64,000 bases of DNA from CAXBDP01 sp963974465. GTDB taxonomy: Bacteria > Bacteroidota > Bacteroidia > Cytophagales > Cyclobacteriaceae. This document shows positions 1 through 7,609 of the stretch, piece by piece (positions within the stretch are counted from its first letter, which is position 1; each line of letters begins with the position of its first letter). The stretch is from the NCBI GenBank assembly GCA_049340005.1, contig JBMPIY010000001.1, one strand, 5' to 3'. Position numbers and translations under genes: made by a program. The notes under the pieces were generated by a model. That model worked only from the letters and a program-made list of their open reading frames with translations, searched no databases and was not told the origin of the DNA.

Positions 1-806
1 ATAAGCTTCGTTATAATTGTATTTTTTCCTTCATAGGAGTATCTAATCTGTGACTTTATATTTTCGGCAGAAATTGATTCTTTTAAAATTATTCTACCTT
101 GACTATCATACTTGTTAATTTCTTTTACCGTATTGTAGTTATCGAATGATGTTCCCTTAAATTCATACTTGATTAGATTATCAGCTTCATCATATGAATA
201 TAGATTCTTATTTCTTGGTCCCTCTTTAGGCCCCCAAACCCTTTCAATTATATTATCTTTTGAATCATACCGATATTCTGTTAGATACCCAAAATCCGTT
301 TTCTCAATTAAAATTCTATTTTTTGAATCGTAGATTTTTTCTATAGTTTTTGAATTATGAGGATAGCTAAGGTCTTTCACTATTATTTTTGTGATATTTC
401 CATTACGGTCATGCACATATGAAAACTCTTCAACCCACTCAGCAGAATCCTTTTTATTATGATACCTTAAATGTCTTGTCTGTAATCCATTTCTATATTC
501 ATGGCAGTCAATAGTTTGCTTCGTTATTACTTGAGAATCATTTTCATTGAAAGAATATGACTCCGAACAAAGCAAGTCTCCTAGTTCATTAAATATGTAA
601 ACGTTCTTACTGTCTTGATATATTTTCCCATTTGGTCTAGTTAAAAAACTTGTCACTGATATTTTTTTAATTCTCTTCTCCTTTATTGTGCTATCATTGA
701 AATATTCTGGATGATAGAAGTATTGAAATTCTGTTGTTTGCCCAATCGTTGTTAGGTTGTAAACAAGCAAAGTCATTAATGTCAAAACGAGAATTCTTGC
801 TTTCAT
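1..806 (-). CDS. Secreted YD-repeat/RHS-like protein, C-terminus off the window
   Basis: The gene starts at the ATG complementary to 804-806 and reads open through the left edge for about 268 codons, so only the N-terminal part is here. Residues 1 to about 23 (MKARILVLTLMTLLVYNLTT then IGQ) look like a Sec signal peptide. The rest is polar and repeats short tyrosine-rich units such as FSYVHDRNGNITK, YRYDSKDNIIE, YSYDEADNLIK and NKYDSQGRI, which resemble the YD repeats of RHS-like and other Bacteroidetes surface proteins. I infer an exported, beta-rich protein of unknown role. No RHS core or toxin domain can be seen because the C-terminus is missing. A REP-like repeat block follows immediately upstream of its start. 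Confidence 0.7.
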   Translation of the reverse strand, partial: MKARILVLTLMTLLVYNLTTIGQTTEFQYFYHPEYFNDSTIKEKRIKKISVTSFLTRPNGKIYQDSKNVYIFNELGDLLCSESYSFNENDSQVITKQTIDCHEYRNGLQTRHLRYHNKKDSAEWVEEFSYVHDRNGNITKIIVKDLSYPHNSKTIEKIYDSKNRILIEKTDFGYLTEYRYDSKDNIIERVWGPKEGPRNKNLYSYDEADNLIKYEFKGTSFDNYNTVKEINKYDSQGRIILKESISAENIKSQIRYSYEGKNTIITKL

Positions 807-835
807 TTCAAATTTGTACCAACATATTTTACAAC

Positions 836-1010
836 CAAAACTCAATTCTGCTTACACCTCCAATTGGAGGAAAACACGAAACAGTTTCGTCTATTACCCA
901 ATTATCGAAGGCCTTATTCTTACCTTTTTTTCTTTGTTTGCTTATAAACATAAAGTATTTGAACTAGATTTCCTATTTGAGAATAGGCTATTGATTTGAA
1001 CGAAAAAAAT
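836..1010. repeat. Left module of a long dispersed repeat, copy 1
   Basis: This stretch is clearly similar to 7610-7800: both share a CCAATTGGA palindrome core, a run reading TTTTTTTCTTTGTTTG, AATAGGCTATTGATTTGAACG and an A-rich end. In both places it lies directly to the left of the hairpin-rich 290-bp repeat, so the full repeated unit is about 470-490 bp. Short open frames run through both copies, but nearly all differences between them change the amino acid, so I treat it as non-coding. Confidence 0.7.
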
Positions 1011-1304
1011 CATAGTTCAGACAATTTGCGATATGAACCGATTGTGCGGGAGGTTGATTTGCGCTTTTCCATTATCCCACGGTTGAAACCGTGGGCTATG
1101 GAGATGTTGCTATGGAGATGTTGATAAAGAAGAATATGAGTGATGAACTTTAAGATTAGCTCCATGGGAGCGATATATTAATAGCCAAATTTGTGCGAAA
1201 TACCCATAGCTCCAGCGGAGCGAAATATTAATAACCTTGAGAAGAGATTAGAGATGTGTTATTTTTGATTAAAGGAGAATAGAGAATAAATAAATTATGA
1301 AAAT
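1011..1304. repeat. REP-like hairpin repeat, copy A
   Basis: About 290 bp, followed head-to-tail by a near-identical copy. It contains three clear inverted repeats: CCCACGGTT-GA-AACCGTGGG at 1076-1095, GCTCC-ATG-GGAGC at 1159-1171 and GCTCC-AGC-GGAGC at 1209-1221. It also carries one GCGGGAGG octamer at 1046-1053. Clustered small palindromes of this kind are typical of REP/BIME elements spread by REP-associated tyrosine transposases. A scrap of such a transposase lies at 1626-1766. Confidence 0.8.
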
Positions 1305-1582
1305 TATGATTCAGACAATTTGCGCTATGAGTCGATTCTGCGGGAGGTTGATTTGTGCTTTTCCATTATCCCACGATTGAAACTGTGGGCTATGGAGATG
1401 TTGATAAAGAAGAGTATGAGTGATGGACTTTAAGATTAGCTCCATGGGAGCGATATATTAATAGCCCAATTTGTGCGAAATACCCATAGCTCCAGCGGAG
1501 CGAAATATTAATAACCTTGAGAAGAGATTAGAGATGTGTTATTTTTGATTAAAGGAGAATATAGGATGAATAAATTTCTGAA
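1305..1582. repeat. REP-like hairpin repeat, copy B (tandem with copy A)
   Basis: A direct repeat of copy A with only scattered differences. One duplicated GCTATGGAGATGTTG unit of copy A is lost, and the first hairpin is weakened (CCCACGATTGAAACTGTGGG). The GCTCC/GGAGC hairpins and a GCGGGAGG octamer at 1340-1347 are kept. The tandem arrangement suggests recombination or successive duplication. Confidence 0.8.
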
Positions 1583-1625
1583 AATCAACGAAATCTGCAA
1601 GAACAAAAGATTCAAAAAATAATTT

Positions 1626-1766
1626 ATGGCTGGAATTTTACCAAAATCGAATTCTGTAAGTACCATTATTCGTTCCTACAAATCCGCCGTAACCAAACAC
1701 GCTAACCGATTAGGATTAGAAAATACCTGGCAACCCCGCTTCCACGAGCATGTTTTTTTCCATTAG
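1626..1766 (+). pseudogene. Remnant of REP-associated tyrosine (Y1/IS200-like) transposase
   Basis: A 46-codon open frame from ATG 1626 to TAG 1764-1766. It reads STIIRSYKSAVTKHANRLG and then WQPRFHEHV, the pattern found before the end of Y1/RAYT transposases in Bacteroidetes (typically an S-x-I-I-R-x-[YF]-K segment followed by WQ-x-[RN]-[FY]-[HY]-[DE]-H). The N-terminal HUH domain is missing, and the frame stops directly after the HEHV motif. It is far too short to act. I read it as a truncated relic of the transposase that may have spread the neighbouring REP-like repeats. The family assignment comes from memory of the motif. Confidence 0.6.
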
Positions 1767-1770
1767 CTAT

Positions 1771-2541
1771 TTACTCTTTCTTTTTAAGGATGATAGTAAC
1801 CGAAATTAATAACAGGAAACACAAGATAATAAATGTATCCCCAATCATTGAATATACTGTTTTCGTTCCTTTTGTCGGTAGTTGTGTTATTAGTACTTTG
1901 TCTTCATTGATAAAATGATCCATTTCGCTAATTACTTTTCCGGTATAATCTACCCCAATTGATAAACCAAGACTCGTTTGACGAATTAAATTAAAGCCTT
2001 GTTCAATCGCTCTAAATTTTGACATATCTGTATGAAGCGGGTCTATTTCTTTCCAATCATTACTCGGTGCCAACAAAATATCCGACCCTTTGGCAGCTTT
2101 TATATAGTCTGGAAAATCTAAGTCAAAGCAGATTGCCCCTGCAATAATTCCATAGTCAGTTTCTATTTTTTGGATTCCAGTTGCTTTATTATTGCTTATT
2201 TCAGCTTCTACACCAGGAACTGAAATACCTTTCCAATAATCAATAACTTTTTGTCCTTTATTGTCGAATAAAACAAACTTGTTTTCAAGAAATCGAGTAT
2301 TGGAAGGGTCAATTACTACGATACCCGCTCCCAAATAGATTTCTTGCTCCAAGGCTACTTGACTTGCTTGTTTGTAAAACTCCTCTTCATCTTCTTTTAA
2401 TATTGTTCCATTACCCTCTGCCCAAAAAACTATTTTTGCTCTGGCTTCAGCTTCTTTGATACTCCTATCAAACAAATATTGATTAAGTTTGGATGTGTTT
2501 TTTCTGGTTTCAATTTTAACTTCATTTTCAGTTTCTACATC
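1771..2541 (-). pseudogene. Lnt-like N-acyltransferase, C-terminal nitrilase half (frameshifted gene)
   Basis: This is the carbon-nitrogen hydrolase half of an apolipoprotein N-acyltransferase-like protein. The first usable start is a TTG near 2475, but the frame stays open upstream to 2541 and reads sensible sequence (DVETENEVKIETRKNTSKLN). That makes it the continuation of the gene at 2540-3244 in another frame. The nitrilase triad is visible: Glu in VFWAEGNG, Lys in YWKG and Cys in GAICFDLDFP. A last hydrophobic segment (FIILCFLLLISVTIIL) ends in KKKE, as in Lnt. In intact family members this half transfers an acyl chain to the N-terminal cysteine of lipoproteins at the periplasmic face. 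The split makes activity doubtful. Confidence 0.65.
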
Positions 2542-3244
2542 ATTTAATCCCTGCAGGATCTATCGAAACTTTCAGACTATCTACTGCAGAAATTGAAGCT
2601 ATCCGAATAGTTTCAGAATTGGGTGTCTGAAACTGCACACGATAAATTCCATAAGTTAATGTAAGGCCGAAAACAAGTCCATAAATAAGTATTGCCTTTT
2701 TTGTGTTTCTCCATTCATTTCTTTGCTCGTAAATCCAATTACTAACAGAAGCAAACCAAGCAATTAAAAATGTAACATAGCCTAAACCAAAAATAGAAAT
2801 GGATTGCAATAAAATGAGTTGAGATTCTTGGGTATAGGCCAAATGCCCAAAAGTACCATACTGATTAAATTGATGATACCCATATTCAATTAACACAACC
2901 GAACACGGAAATATTAAGGTGCTTAAAAAGGATTTGCGTTTTTTTAAAAAAAATGAATCGATTAAGTAGGGTAATGAAAAAAGCAGGCTAAAAATCAGGG
3001 CAATAGTAACGGAAATTACTACGGGTAAAAAAGGAACGAAATCAAAACCAATGTAGTAGCCTATACTTATAGACAGAAATGCCAACAAAAAGCCCTGAGA
3101 CCTTGGTAATTTTCTAACGGCAAAAAGTAGCATTGTTGTAAAAACCCAAATGGCAAAAAAGACGGCATACTGCCCATTAGAAAATACAGAGAATACTAAT
3201 AGAAGTAATACGAATAAGATTTTTTTAGTTATAGCAGCTTTCAT
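2540..3244 (-). pseudogene. Lnt-like N-acyltransferase, N-terminal membrane half (frameshifted gene)
   Basis: 234 residues with about six hydrophobic segments, for example ILFVLLLLVFSVFSNG, AVFFAIWVFTTMLLFAV and ILLQSISIFGLGYVTFLIA. This matches the membrane domain of Lnt. The frame ends at TGA just after SIDPAGIK, where the next frame continues with LNDVETENEV. Removing one G from the GGG at the break would join both halves into a protein of about 490 residues, close to the usual Lnt size. The gene lies 69 bp downstream of the Crp/Fnr regulator and on the same strand. Its FWAEGNG motif differs from housekeeping Lnt, so this may be a second paralogue. A sequencing error cannot be excluded. 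Confidence 0.65.
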
Positions 3245-3294
3245 CTTTACAATATTTTATACCACAAAAATGCAGCTTAAGGATATTATACATC

Positions 3295-3310
3295 TGACAC
3301 CTAGGTGACA
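3295..3310. promoter_or_regulatory. 16-bp near-perfect palindrome between regulator and lnt-like gene
   Basis: TGACACCTAGGTGACA has a perfect 10-bp core (CACCTAGGTG). It sits between the stop of the Crp/Fnr-type gene and the start of the lnt-like gene, about 50 bp upstream of the latter. It could be an operator for the neighbouring regulator. That is inference from position and symmetry only. Confidence 0.3.
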
Positions 3311-3313
3311 AAA

Positions 3314-3913
3314 TCATTTTTTGGCTAGGTTACTTCGAATTCTACTTAAAGATTGCCGTTCAATTCCTAAATAGGATGCTAGATGGGTTAAGCTGATTCT
3401 ATGGATAATATCTTTGTTTTCGTCTATAAACTTCAAGTATCTTTCTTCAGCACTTTCAAATAAGAGGCTTTCAACTCTATCTGTTTCTCTTGTGAGAACT
3501 TTTTCAGCGACTAATCTACCGTACATTTCACTGCTTTTATGTTTACGGTATGCCTCATGAAGTTTTTCATAAGGTACTTTCACTATGATTGTTGTTTCGA
3601 GACATTGTATGTGGTATTTGGAGGGTTTTTGTCTTAAAAAAGATGGATAGTCGGTAGCATAACCATTTTCACTTATGAAGCCTGTGATTATTTCGCTACC
3701 CTTTTCGTTTACATAATACTTTCTCAAAAGTCCTTGACATACAAATCCAATTTCTTTTTGCACTTCCCCATTTCTATATAGAAATTCCCTTTTTCTATAC
3801 TTTTGTAGGGTTAAAAAAGAACGGGTGAATTTTTTAGCTTCAAGGCTCAATAAAGGAAGCTGTTCGATAAATAAATCAAAATAAGTATCTTTTATTTTGT
3901 CTGTTTCCGTCAT
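3314..3913 (-). CDS. Crp/Fnr-family transcriptional regulator
   Basis: 199 residues. The N-terminal part (about 15-130) fits a cyclic-nucleotide-binding-like beta-roll, with the segment EFLYRNGEVQKEIGFVCQGLLRKYY. The C-terminal part ends in a Crp-type helix-turn-helix: HRISLTHLASYLGIERQSLSRIRSNL. Many Bacteroidetes Crp/Fnr-type proteins of this length exist, and most have no known ligand. No iron-sulfur cysteine cluster of the FNR type is visible. It lies just upstream of the lnt-like gene on the same strand, so it may control or be co-transcribed with it. Confidence 0.85.
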   Translation of the reverse strand: MTETDKIKDTYFDLFIEQLPLLSLEAKKFTRSFLTLQKYRKREFLYRNGEVQKEIGFVCQGLLRKYYVNEKGSEIITGFISENGYATDYPSFLRQKPSKYHIQCLETTIIVKVPYEKLHEAYRKHKSSEMYGRLVAEKVLTRETDRVESLLFESAEERYLKFIDENKDIIHRISLTHLASYLGIERQSLSRIRSNLAKK

Positions 3914-4071
3914 TTTAATTTTAGTTCGGTTTTTTCAGCTTCTGACTAAGGTAAATAAAACCTCCTTAAATTCGGTTAATTTCGACGGCTAAGTTTGTAT
4001 TAGAAGGGAGAGAAAATTGTTAATGGCAAATGATTGTAAATGCCTAAATAAAATTGACTGTTTTTCATTTA

Positions 4072-4623
4072 TCAATCCTTTTTCGGTTGATAGTATAGAA
4101 TTACAGCTCCACCCTTAAAGTTTTTAGTTTTAACAAGTTTGAAAATAATCCTGTCATTTAAGTCTTTAAATAATGGCAAACCTTTTCCTTCCACCATTGG
4201 ATATATGCAAAGCTGGAATTCATCAATTAAGTTAAGGTTTAATAGTTGTATAATTAAGCTGCGACTACCAACGAAAATATCTTTACCTGATTGTTGTTTG
4301 AGCGCTAAAACAGTATCCTTTAAATCACGATTTGCTACAGTTGCACTTTCCCAATCTACATTTTTAAGTGTATAGGAAAAAACAATTTTCTGAATTTTGT
4401 CAATAGCAATGGCAAAGTCGTTCATTGTATTTTCCTCGGAAGGATTTTCTAAAAATGTTCGCCAAAATTCCATAAGCTGATACGTTATTCTTCCGTATAG
4501 AATTGCGTCACCCTGTCCTAATAATTCTGTATAATGTTGATGTATTTCTTCATCAGGAATTCCTGCTGTATGGTTACAAATTCCATCAATTGTCATATTT
4601 AGTGCAGCTATTACTTTTCTCAT
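4072..4623 (-). CDS. Dihydrofolate-reductase-family (RibD C-terminal-like) protein
   Basis: 183 residues, full length for the small stand-alone RibD_C/DHFR-like family. It begins MRKVIAALNMTIDGICNHTAG, the family's opening strand and S/T-x-DG motif. It continues with GDAILYGRITYQLM and KDIFVGSRSLIIQLLNLNLIDEFQLCIYP, the pattern for NADP binding and the final sheet. It is probably an NADPH-dependent reductase; the substrate is unknown. A decayed C-terminal piece of a related gene lies immediately upstream at 4627-4770, which points to an old tandem duplication or gene replacement. Confidence 0.85.
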   Translation of the reverse strand: MRKVIAALNMTIDGICNHTAGIPDEEIHQHYTELLGQGDAILYGRITYQLMEFWRTFLENPSEENTMNDFAIAIDKIQKIVFSYTLKNVDWESATVANRDLKDTVLALKQQSGKDIFVGSRSLIIQLLNLNLIDEFQLCIYPMVEGKGLPLFKDLNDRIIFKLVKTKNFKGGAVILYYQPKKD

Positions 4624-4626
4624 TTT

Positions 4627-4770
4627 TTATTTTCTTTCTAGTTTATAATTCAGTTCGATTACTCCATTGCTAAATTGGCGAGTTTTCGGCAATAGTTTCA
4701 AGTTTATTTTGTCTCCTTTGTTTTTAAACAGTGAAACGCCCAGCCCAAGTATGACTGGATCTAAAAAGTA
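4627..4770 (-). pseudogene. C-terminal remnant of a second RibD/DHFR-like gene
   Basis: Minus-strand reading gives YFLDPVILGLGVSLFKNKGD, then KINLKLLPKTRQFSNGVIEL and NYKLERK before a TAA at 4627-4629. This is the usual end of DHFR-family proteins (D-P-V-x-L-G-x-G, then the final strand). A stop at 4771-4773 cuts it off upstream, and no N-terminal half is present. The TAA sits 3 bp before the start codon of the intact homologue. Confidence 0.65.
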
Positions 4771-4828
4771 TCAGAATTTCATTCTCGTCTAAGGCACAAC
4801 GGTTTACTTATTTGACTTCTGCGGTTTT

Positions 4829-5018
4829 CTATTTCCTTTTCGCTGGATCTTGTTTTGTTCCGAATATAGAAAGTATTTGTATTGAGTCTGATAATTCAAC
4901 TAAGGCATGATTTGTCCACCGAATCTTAAAGCCACTTTCTATAGATTTCTCTGGCTTGATCGTGATCTTTTAGATTACCCGCATCTTTAATGCCTTTGTT
5001 AATTGATTCTTTTTCAAG
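4829..5018 (-). pseudogene. Degraded toxin-antitoxin module (antitoxin C-terminus plus ParE/RelE-like N-terminus)
   Basis: On the minus strand one frame (5018 to 4926) reads LEKESINKGIKDAG, NLKDHDQAREIYRKWL and stop, resembling the end of small Bacteroidetes antitoxins (K-G-x-K-D-A ... H-x-x-A-x-x-x-Y-x-K-W-L). The next frame reads FKIRWTNHALVELSDSIQIL and stops at 4829-4831, resembling the start of ParE/RelE-type toxins. There is no start codon for either and no complete domain. The assignment is by motif recall and is tentative. Confidence 0.4.
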
Positions 5019-5022
5019 AGTG

Positions 5023-5345
5023 ATTCAGACGACTTTGTGGGAGGTTGATTTATGCTTTTCCATTATCCCATGGTTGAAACCATGGGCTATGGAGATGTTG
5101 ATGAAGAGGGATATGAGTGATGGACTTTGAGATTAGCTCCGTAGGAGCGATATATTAATAGCCCAATTTGTACGAAATACCCATAGCTCCAGCGGAGCGA
5201 TATATTATTAGCCCTAAGAGGAGATTAGAGATGTGCTATTTCTGATTAAAGGAGAATAAAGAAATTATGAAAATTATGATTCAGACAATTTGCGCTATGA
5301 ACCGATTGTGCGGGAGGTTGATTTGTGCTTCGACAATATCCCACG
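5023..5345. repeat. REP-like hairpin repeat, copies C (diverged) and D (partial)
   Basis: Copy C at 5023-5272 keeps the order of the elements: octamer, CCCATGGTT/AACCATGGG hairpin, GCTCC-GTA-GGAGC and GCTCC-AGC-GGAGC. Its octamer has one change (GTGGGAGG at 5037). Copy D starts at about 5273 with an intact GCGGGAGG at 5310-5317 and then merges into a different hairpin array. Confidence 0.75.
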
Positions 5346-5520
5346 GCTACACCGTGGGTTAATGATGTTTTGCTCCTTTGGAGCTTAGGATCATAATTTT
5401 TTCGACCCTGAAAGGGTCATATATTTATAGGCATTATTAATGGCGTATTGGTTCGACCCATGTAGGGTGGTATGTTGATTTTGGATCCTTTTTCCATAAA
5501 TGTTTGACCCATTCTGGGTC
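5340..5520. repeat. Array of small inverted repeats of a second REP-like type
   Basis: Five short hairpins in 180 bp: CCCACGG-CTACA-CCGTGGG at 5340-5358, GCTCC-TTT-GGAGC at 5372-5384, GACCC-TGAAA-GGGTC at 5404-5418, ACCC-ATGTA-GGGT at 5457-5467 and GACCC-ATTCT-GGGTC at 5506-5520. The GACCC/GGGTC core differs from the GCTCC/GGAGC type, so two REP-like families seem to be nested here. Confidence 0.6.
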
Positions 5521-5694
5521 TTGTGATGTTGATGCAAAATTCTGAAATTCTATGAATTCTTACCTCGGCAAGCAGGCTGGTTCGGACAATTACAGCTGCT
5601 GTAGATCTTTTCTCATTATCGAAAGTCGGATTGCAAATCCTCTTTATCAGGAGTACGACATTTCAAATGTCGAACAGTTGTGGTGGCGATGGAA

Positions 5695-5726
5695 GACCCG
5701 CAAGGTTTTCGAAAACCTTGCGGGTC
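5695..5726. terminator. 32-bp perfect palindrome followed by T run
   Basis: Arms of 16 bp (GACCCGCAAGGTTTTC and its complement) meet without a loop and are followed by TTTTT. This is a strong intrinsic-terminator shape. No confident gene ends just before it, so it may be a stranded terminator or another dispersed palindrome. A smaller one, CGACATTT-C-AAATGTCG, lies just upstream near 5657. Confidence 0.5.
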
Positions 5727-6434
5727 TTTTTAAAAAATTGGACGTATTTTGGGCATTGAACTTTGGGCGAAATTTTGCGATTTTAAGTCAAATTTCACTC
5801 AAAGAACAGCTACTTTTTGAAGCCTTGCAGCGCCCTCAATTTTGGGTGGCTTGCTTCGGCTTTGAACTAATTTGATGAATCCTTTAGGAATAAAAAAATG
5901 AATGTGCGTTCTATTCGCAATATGCGTTTCAGTGCACATTTTTCGTGATATTCGTTTTATGTTACTTTCTGCGCAATATTCGCTTTATGCGTTTTGTGCA
6001 CCTTATTGACCAATTAAACACCAATGGGAAAGCAAGGAAACACCAAGGAAACCCTAAGGTAAACACCCACTAAAATGGGCTAAAATCGAGTGGAAAAAAA
6101 TTCATATTTTAAATTTATGTATTCAAAATAATAATATTTAAATATTTTCGAAAAAATGACTTTCTGCAAAGAGGCTGGTTGATTTGGGCATAATTTGGTC
6201 AGAAACTGGACAAAATGTGCATGGATAATGAGCTGATTAGGCTTTGGAAATTGAAGGAAATTTAAGTCTGTTTTGGGTGGTGATTTTAGTGATTTTTGGG
6301 TGGGTATTTTTAACTAACGGAATACAGCAAACGTTGATGAAGGAAAAGGGGGATGACAGTTGACGGTTGACAGTTGAAAAAAATGAATTTTATAGAAGGT
6401 GAATTTTGTTAGAAATAAATGATGTTTATCGCAA
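5727..6434. other. Gene-free AT-rich stretch
   Basis: No convincing coding frame or RNA gene was seen. The sequence contains low-complexity echoes such as repeated TTCGTTTTATG/TTCGCTTTATG phrases (about 5890-6000), compatible with decayed DNA between mobile repeats. Confidence 0.5.
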
Positions 6435-6467
6435 AGCCCTTCAAGGGTTTGAAACCCTTGAAGGGCT
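6435..6467. repeat. 33-bp palindrome with 16-bp arms
   Basis: AGCCCTTCAAGGGTTT and its exact complement are separated by a single G. Within each arm there is also a CCCTTCAAGGG-like sub-palindrome. It lacks a T run and is followed by REP-like text (GGGCTATGGATATTTCGCTCC), so I place it with the dispersed palindromes of this region and not with terminators. Confidence 0.55.
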
Positions 6468-6562
6468 GGCTGTTTCCGCGATGGGCTGTGGCCATGGTTG
6501 ACATGGGCTATGGATATTTCGCTCCTTTGGAACTAGAAATTATGGTTTTTTAGGAAACCCAT

Positions 6563-7408
6563 CTATTTCAGTTTTTTCAAGTTCGCATTATTTACCAATG
6601 AGGTCATTTGGGTGATAGCAATTTGATTGAGTTGTCTCAGACGTTCTGATTGAGGTAACCCTTGACGAATCAGTACGGCATTGATACTTTCAAGATTGGA
6701 GAGCACCACCAGCTGTTCGAGTGTGGCCTCATCTCGCATATTCCCGTACTTTCCTGCAGGTGAATCTTTGGCAGAAGGGTTTTCAGCCCGCCAGTCTGCT
6801 GCTGTTTTTCCAAATAGTGCCATATTTAGCAAGTCGGCTTCTGATGCATAGACTAGAGAAGTTTGTTTTCCAGTTAGTTTTTCGGGGATCAATCGTTCCT
6901 TAATGGCATCAGTATGTATAGTGTAATTGACTTTGGCAAGGGTGCGCTGCAAGTTCCAGTCAAGTTGGTATCGGTTGTTTTCTTCTTCTTTGAGTCGTTG
7001 GAATTCATTAATGAGGTAGAATTTGAATTTGGCACTTATCCAAGTGGCAAATTCAAAGGCTATATCACGGTGGGCAAAGGTTCCTCCATACCTACCTGAT
7101 TTTGAAATAATACCAATAGCATTGGTGGTTTCAATCCATTTTTGTGGGGTAAGTGTGAAGCTATTAGCGCCTGATTCATTTTTAAACGCATCGAATTCGA
7201 TGCGTTTAAAATCCGGATTGTATAATTGTTCCCAAAGACCACAAAATTCAATGGCACTTCTGGTTCGCATCCAGTTTTGGATAATGTAATTAGTTCGATC
7301 AGCATCTCGATACCTTGCCATATCTGTTAGAGAAATAAAGTCAACTGACTTATTAGTATAAAGACTTATTTCTCTACCAATTACTTCTATCTTTTTACTT
7401 TTTGCCAT
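6563..7408 (-). CDS. KilA-N domain protein
   Basis: 281 residues. The N-terminal half fits a KilA-N DNA-binding domain: ISLTDMARYRD near residue 26, then NWMRTRSAIEFCGLWEQLYN, WIETTNAIGI, and GRYGGTFAHRDIAFEFATWI, the family's hallmark. The C-terminal half is helical, with LLNMALFGKTAADWRAENP and ATLEQLVVLSNLESINAVLI as conserved blocks. KilA-N proteins are common in phages and in Bacteroidetes accessory regions. Their cellular role in this form is not known. A perfect 30-bp palindrome lies in the coding sequence at 7181-7210. The gene stands alone between two repeat blocks. Confidence 0.85.
   Translation of the reverse strand: MAKSKKIEVIGREISLYTNKSVDFISLTDMARYRDADRTNYIIQNWMRTRSAIEFCGLWEQLYNPDFKRIEFDAFKNESGANSFTLTPQKWIETTNAIGIISKSGRYGGTFAHRDIAFEFATWISAKFKFYLINEFQRLKEEENNRYQLDWNLQRTLAKVNYTIHTDAIKERLIPEKLTGKQTSLVYASEADLLNMALFGKTAADWRAENPSAKDSPAGKYGNMRDEATLEQLVVLSNLESINAVLIRQGLPQSERLRQLNQIAITQMTSLVNNANLKKLK
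7181..7210. repeat. Perfect 30-bp palindrome inside the KilA-N gene
   Basis: TTTAAACGCATCGAA is followed directly by its complement, centred on an EcoRI-like GAATTC. It encodes FKRIEFDAFK in the protein. A palindrome of this length within a coding region is unlikely by chance in such AT-rich DNA. Confidence 0.8.
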
Positions 7409-7609
7409 TATCTATCTCTAATTATACCAAATTCGGTGTGAATAAACACAATTCAAAAACCAGGTAATCAAATCGAAATTATCTAATTGGAATTTTTCAT
7501 TTGTCTTGACGTTTTGCTCTTTCTGTCTTTTTAGTGTCGGTTAATGTTTTGGGCAAAACCAAATGCACCATTAGTACTGCGGGTTTTTAGCTTGTTGCCC
7601 TTTTCGTTT

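Noticed and set aside
734..999. Short open frames of 61 and 77 codons in the left repeat module, with a similar 77-codon frame at 7544-7777
   Set aside because: The two copies share the frame, but almost all base differences change the amino acid and there is no start context or domain. The similarity is explained by the DNA repeat.
1011..1582. Tandem repeat as a CRISPR array
   Set aside because: Units are about 290 bp and continuous, with no short repeat-spacer rhythm and no cas genes.
5552..5875. 107-codon open frame
   Set aside because: It runs through the 32-bp palindrome and smaller hairpins, has odd composition and no recognisable domain.
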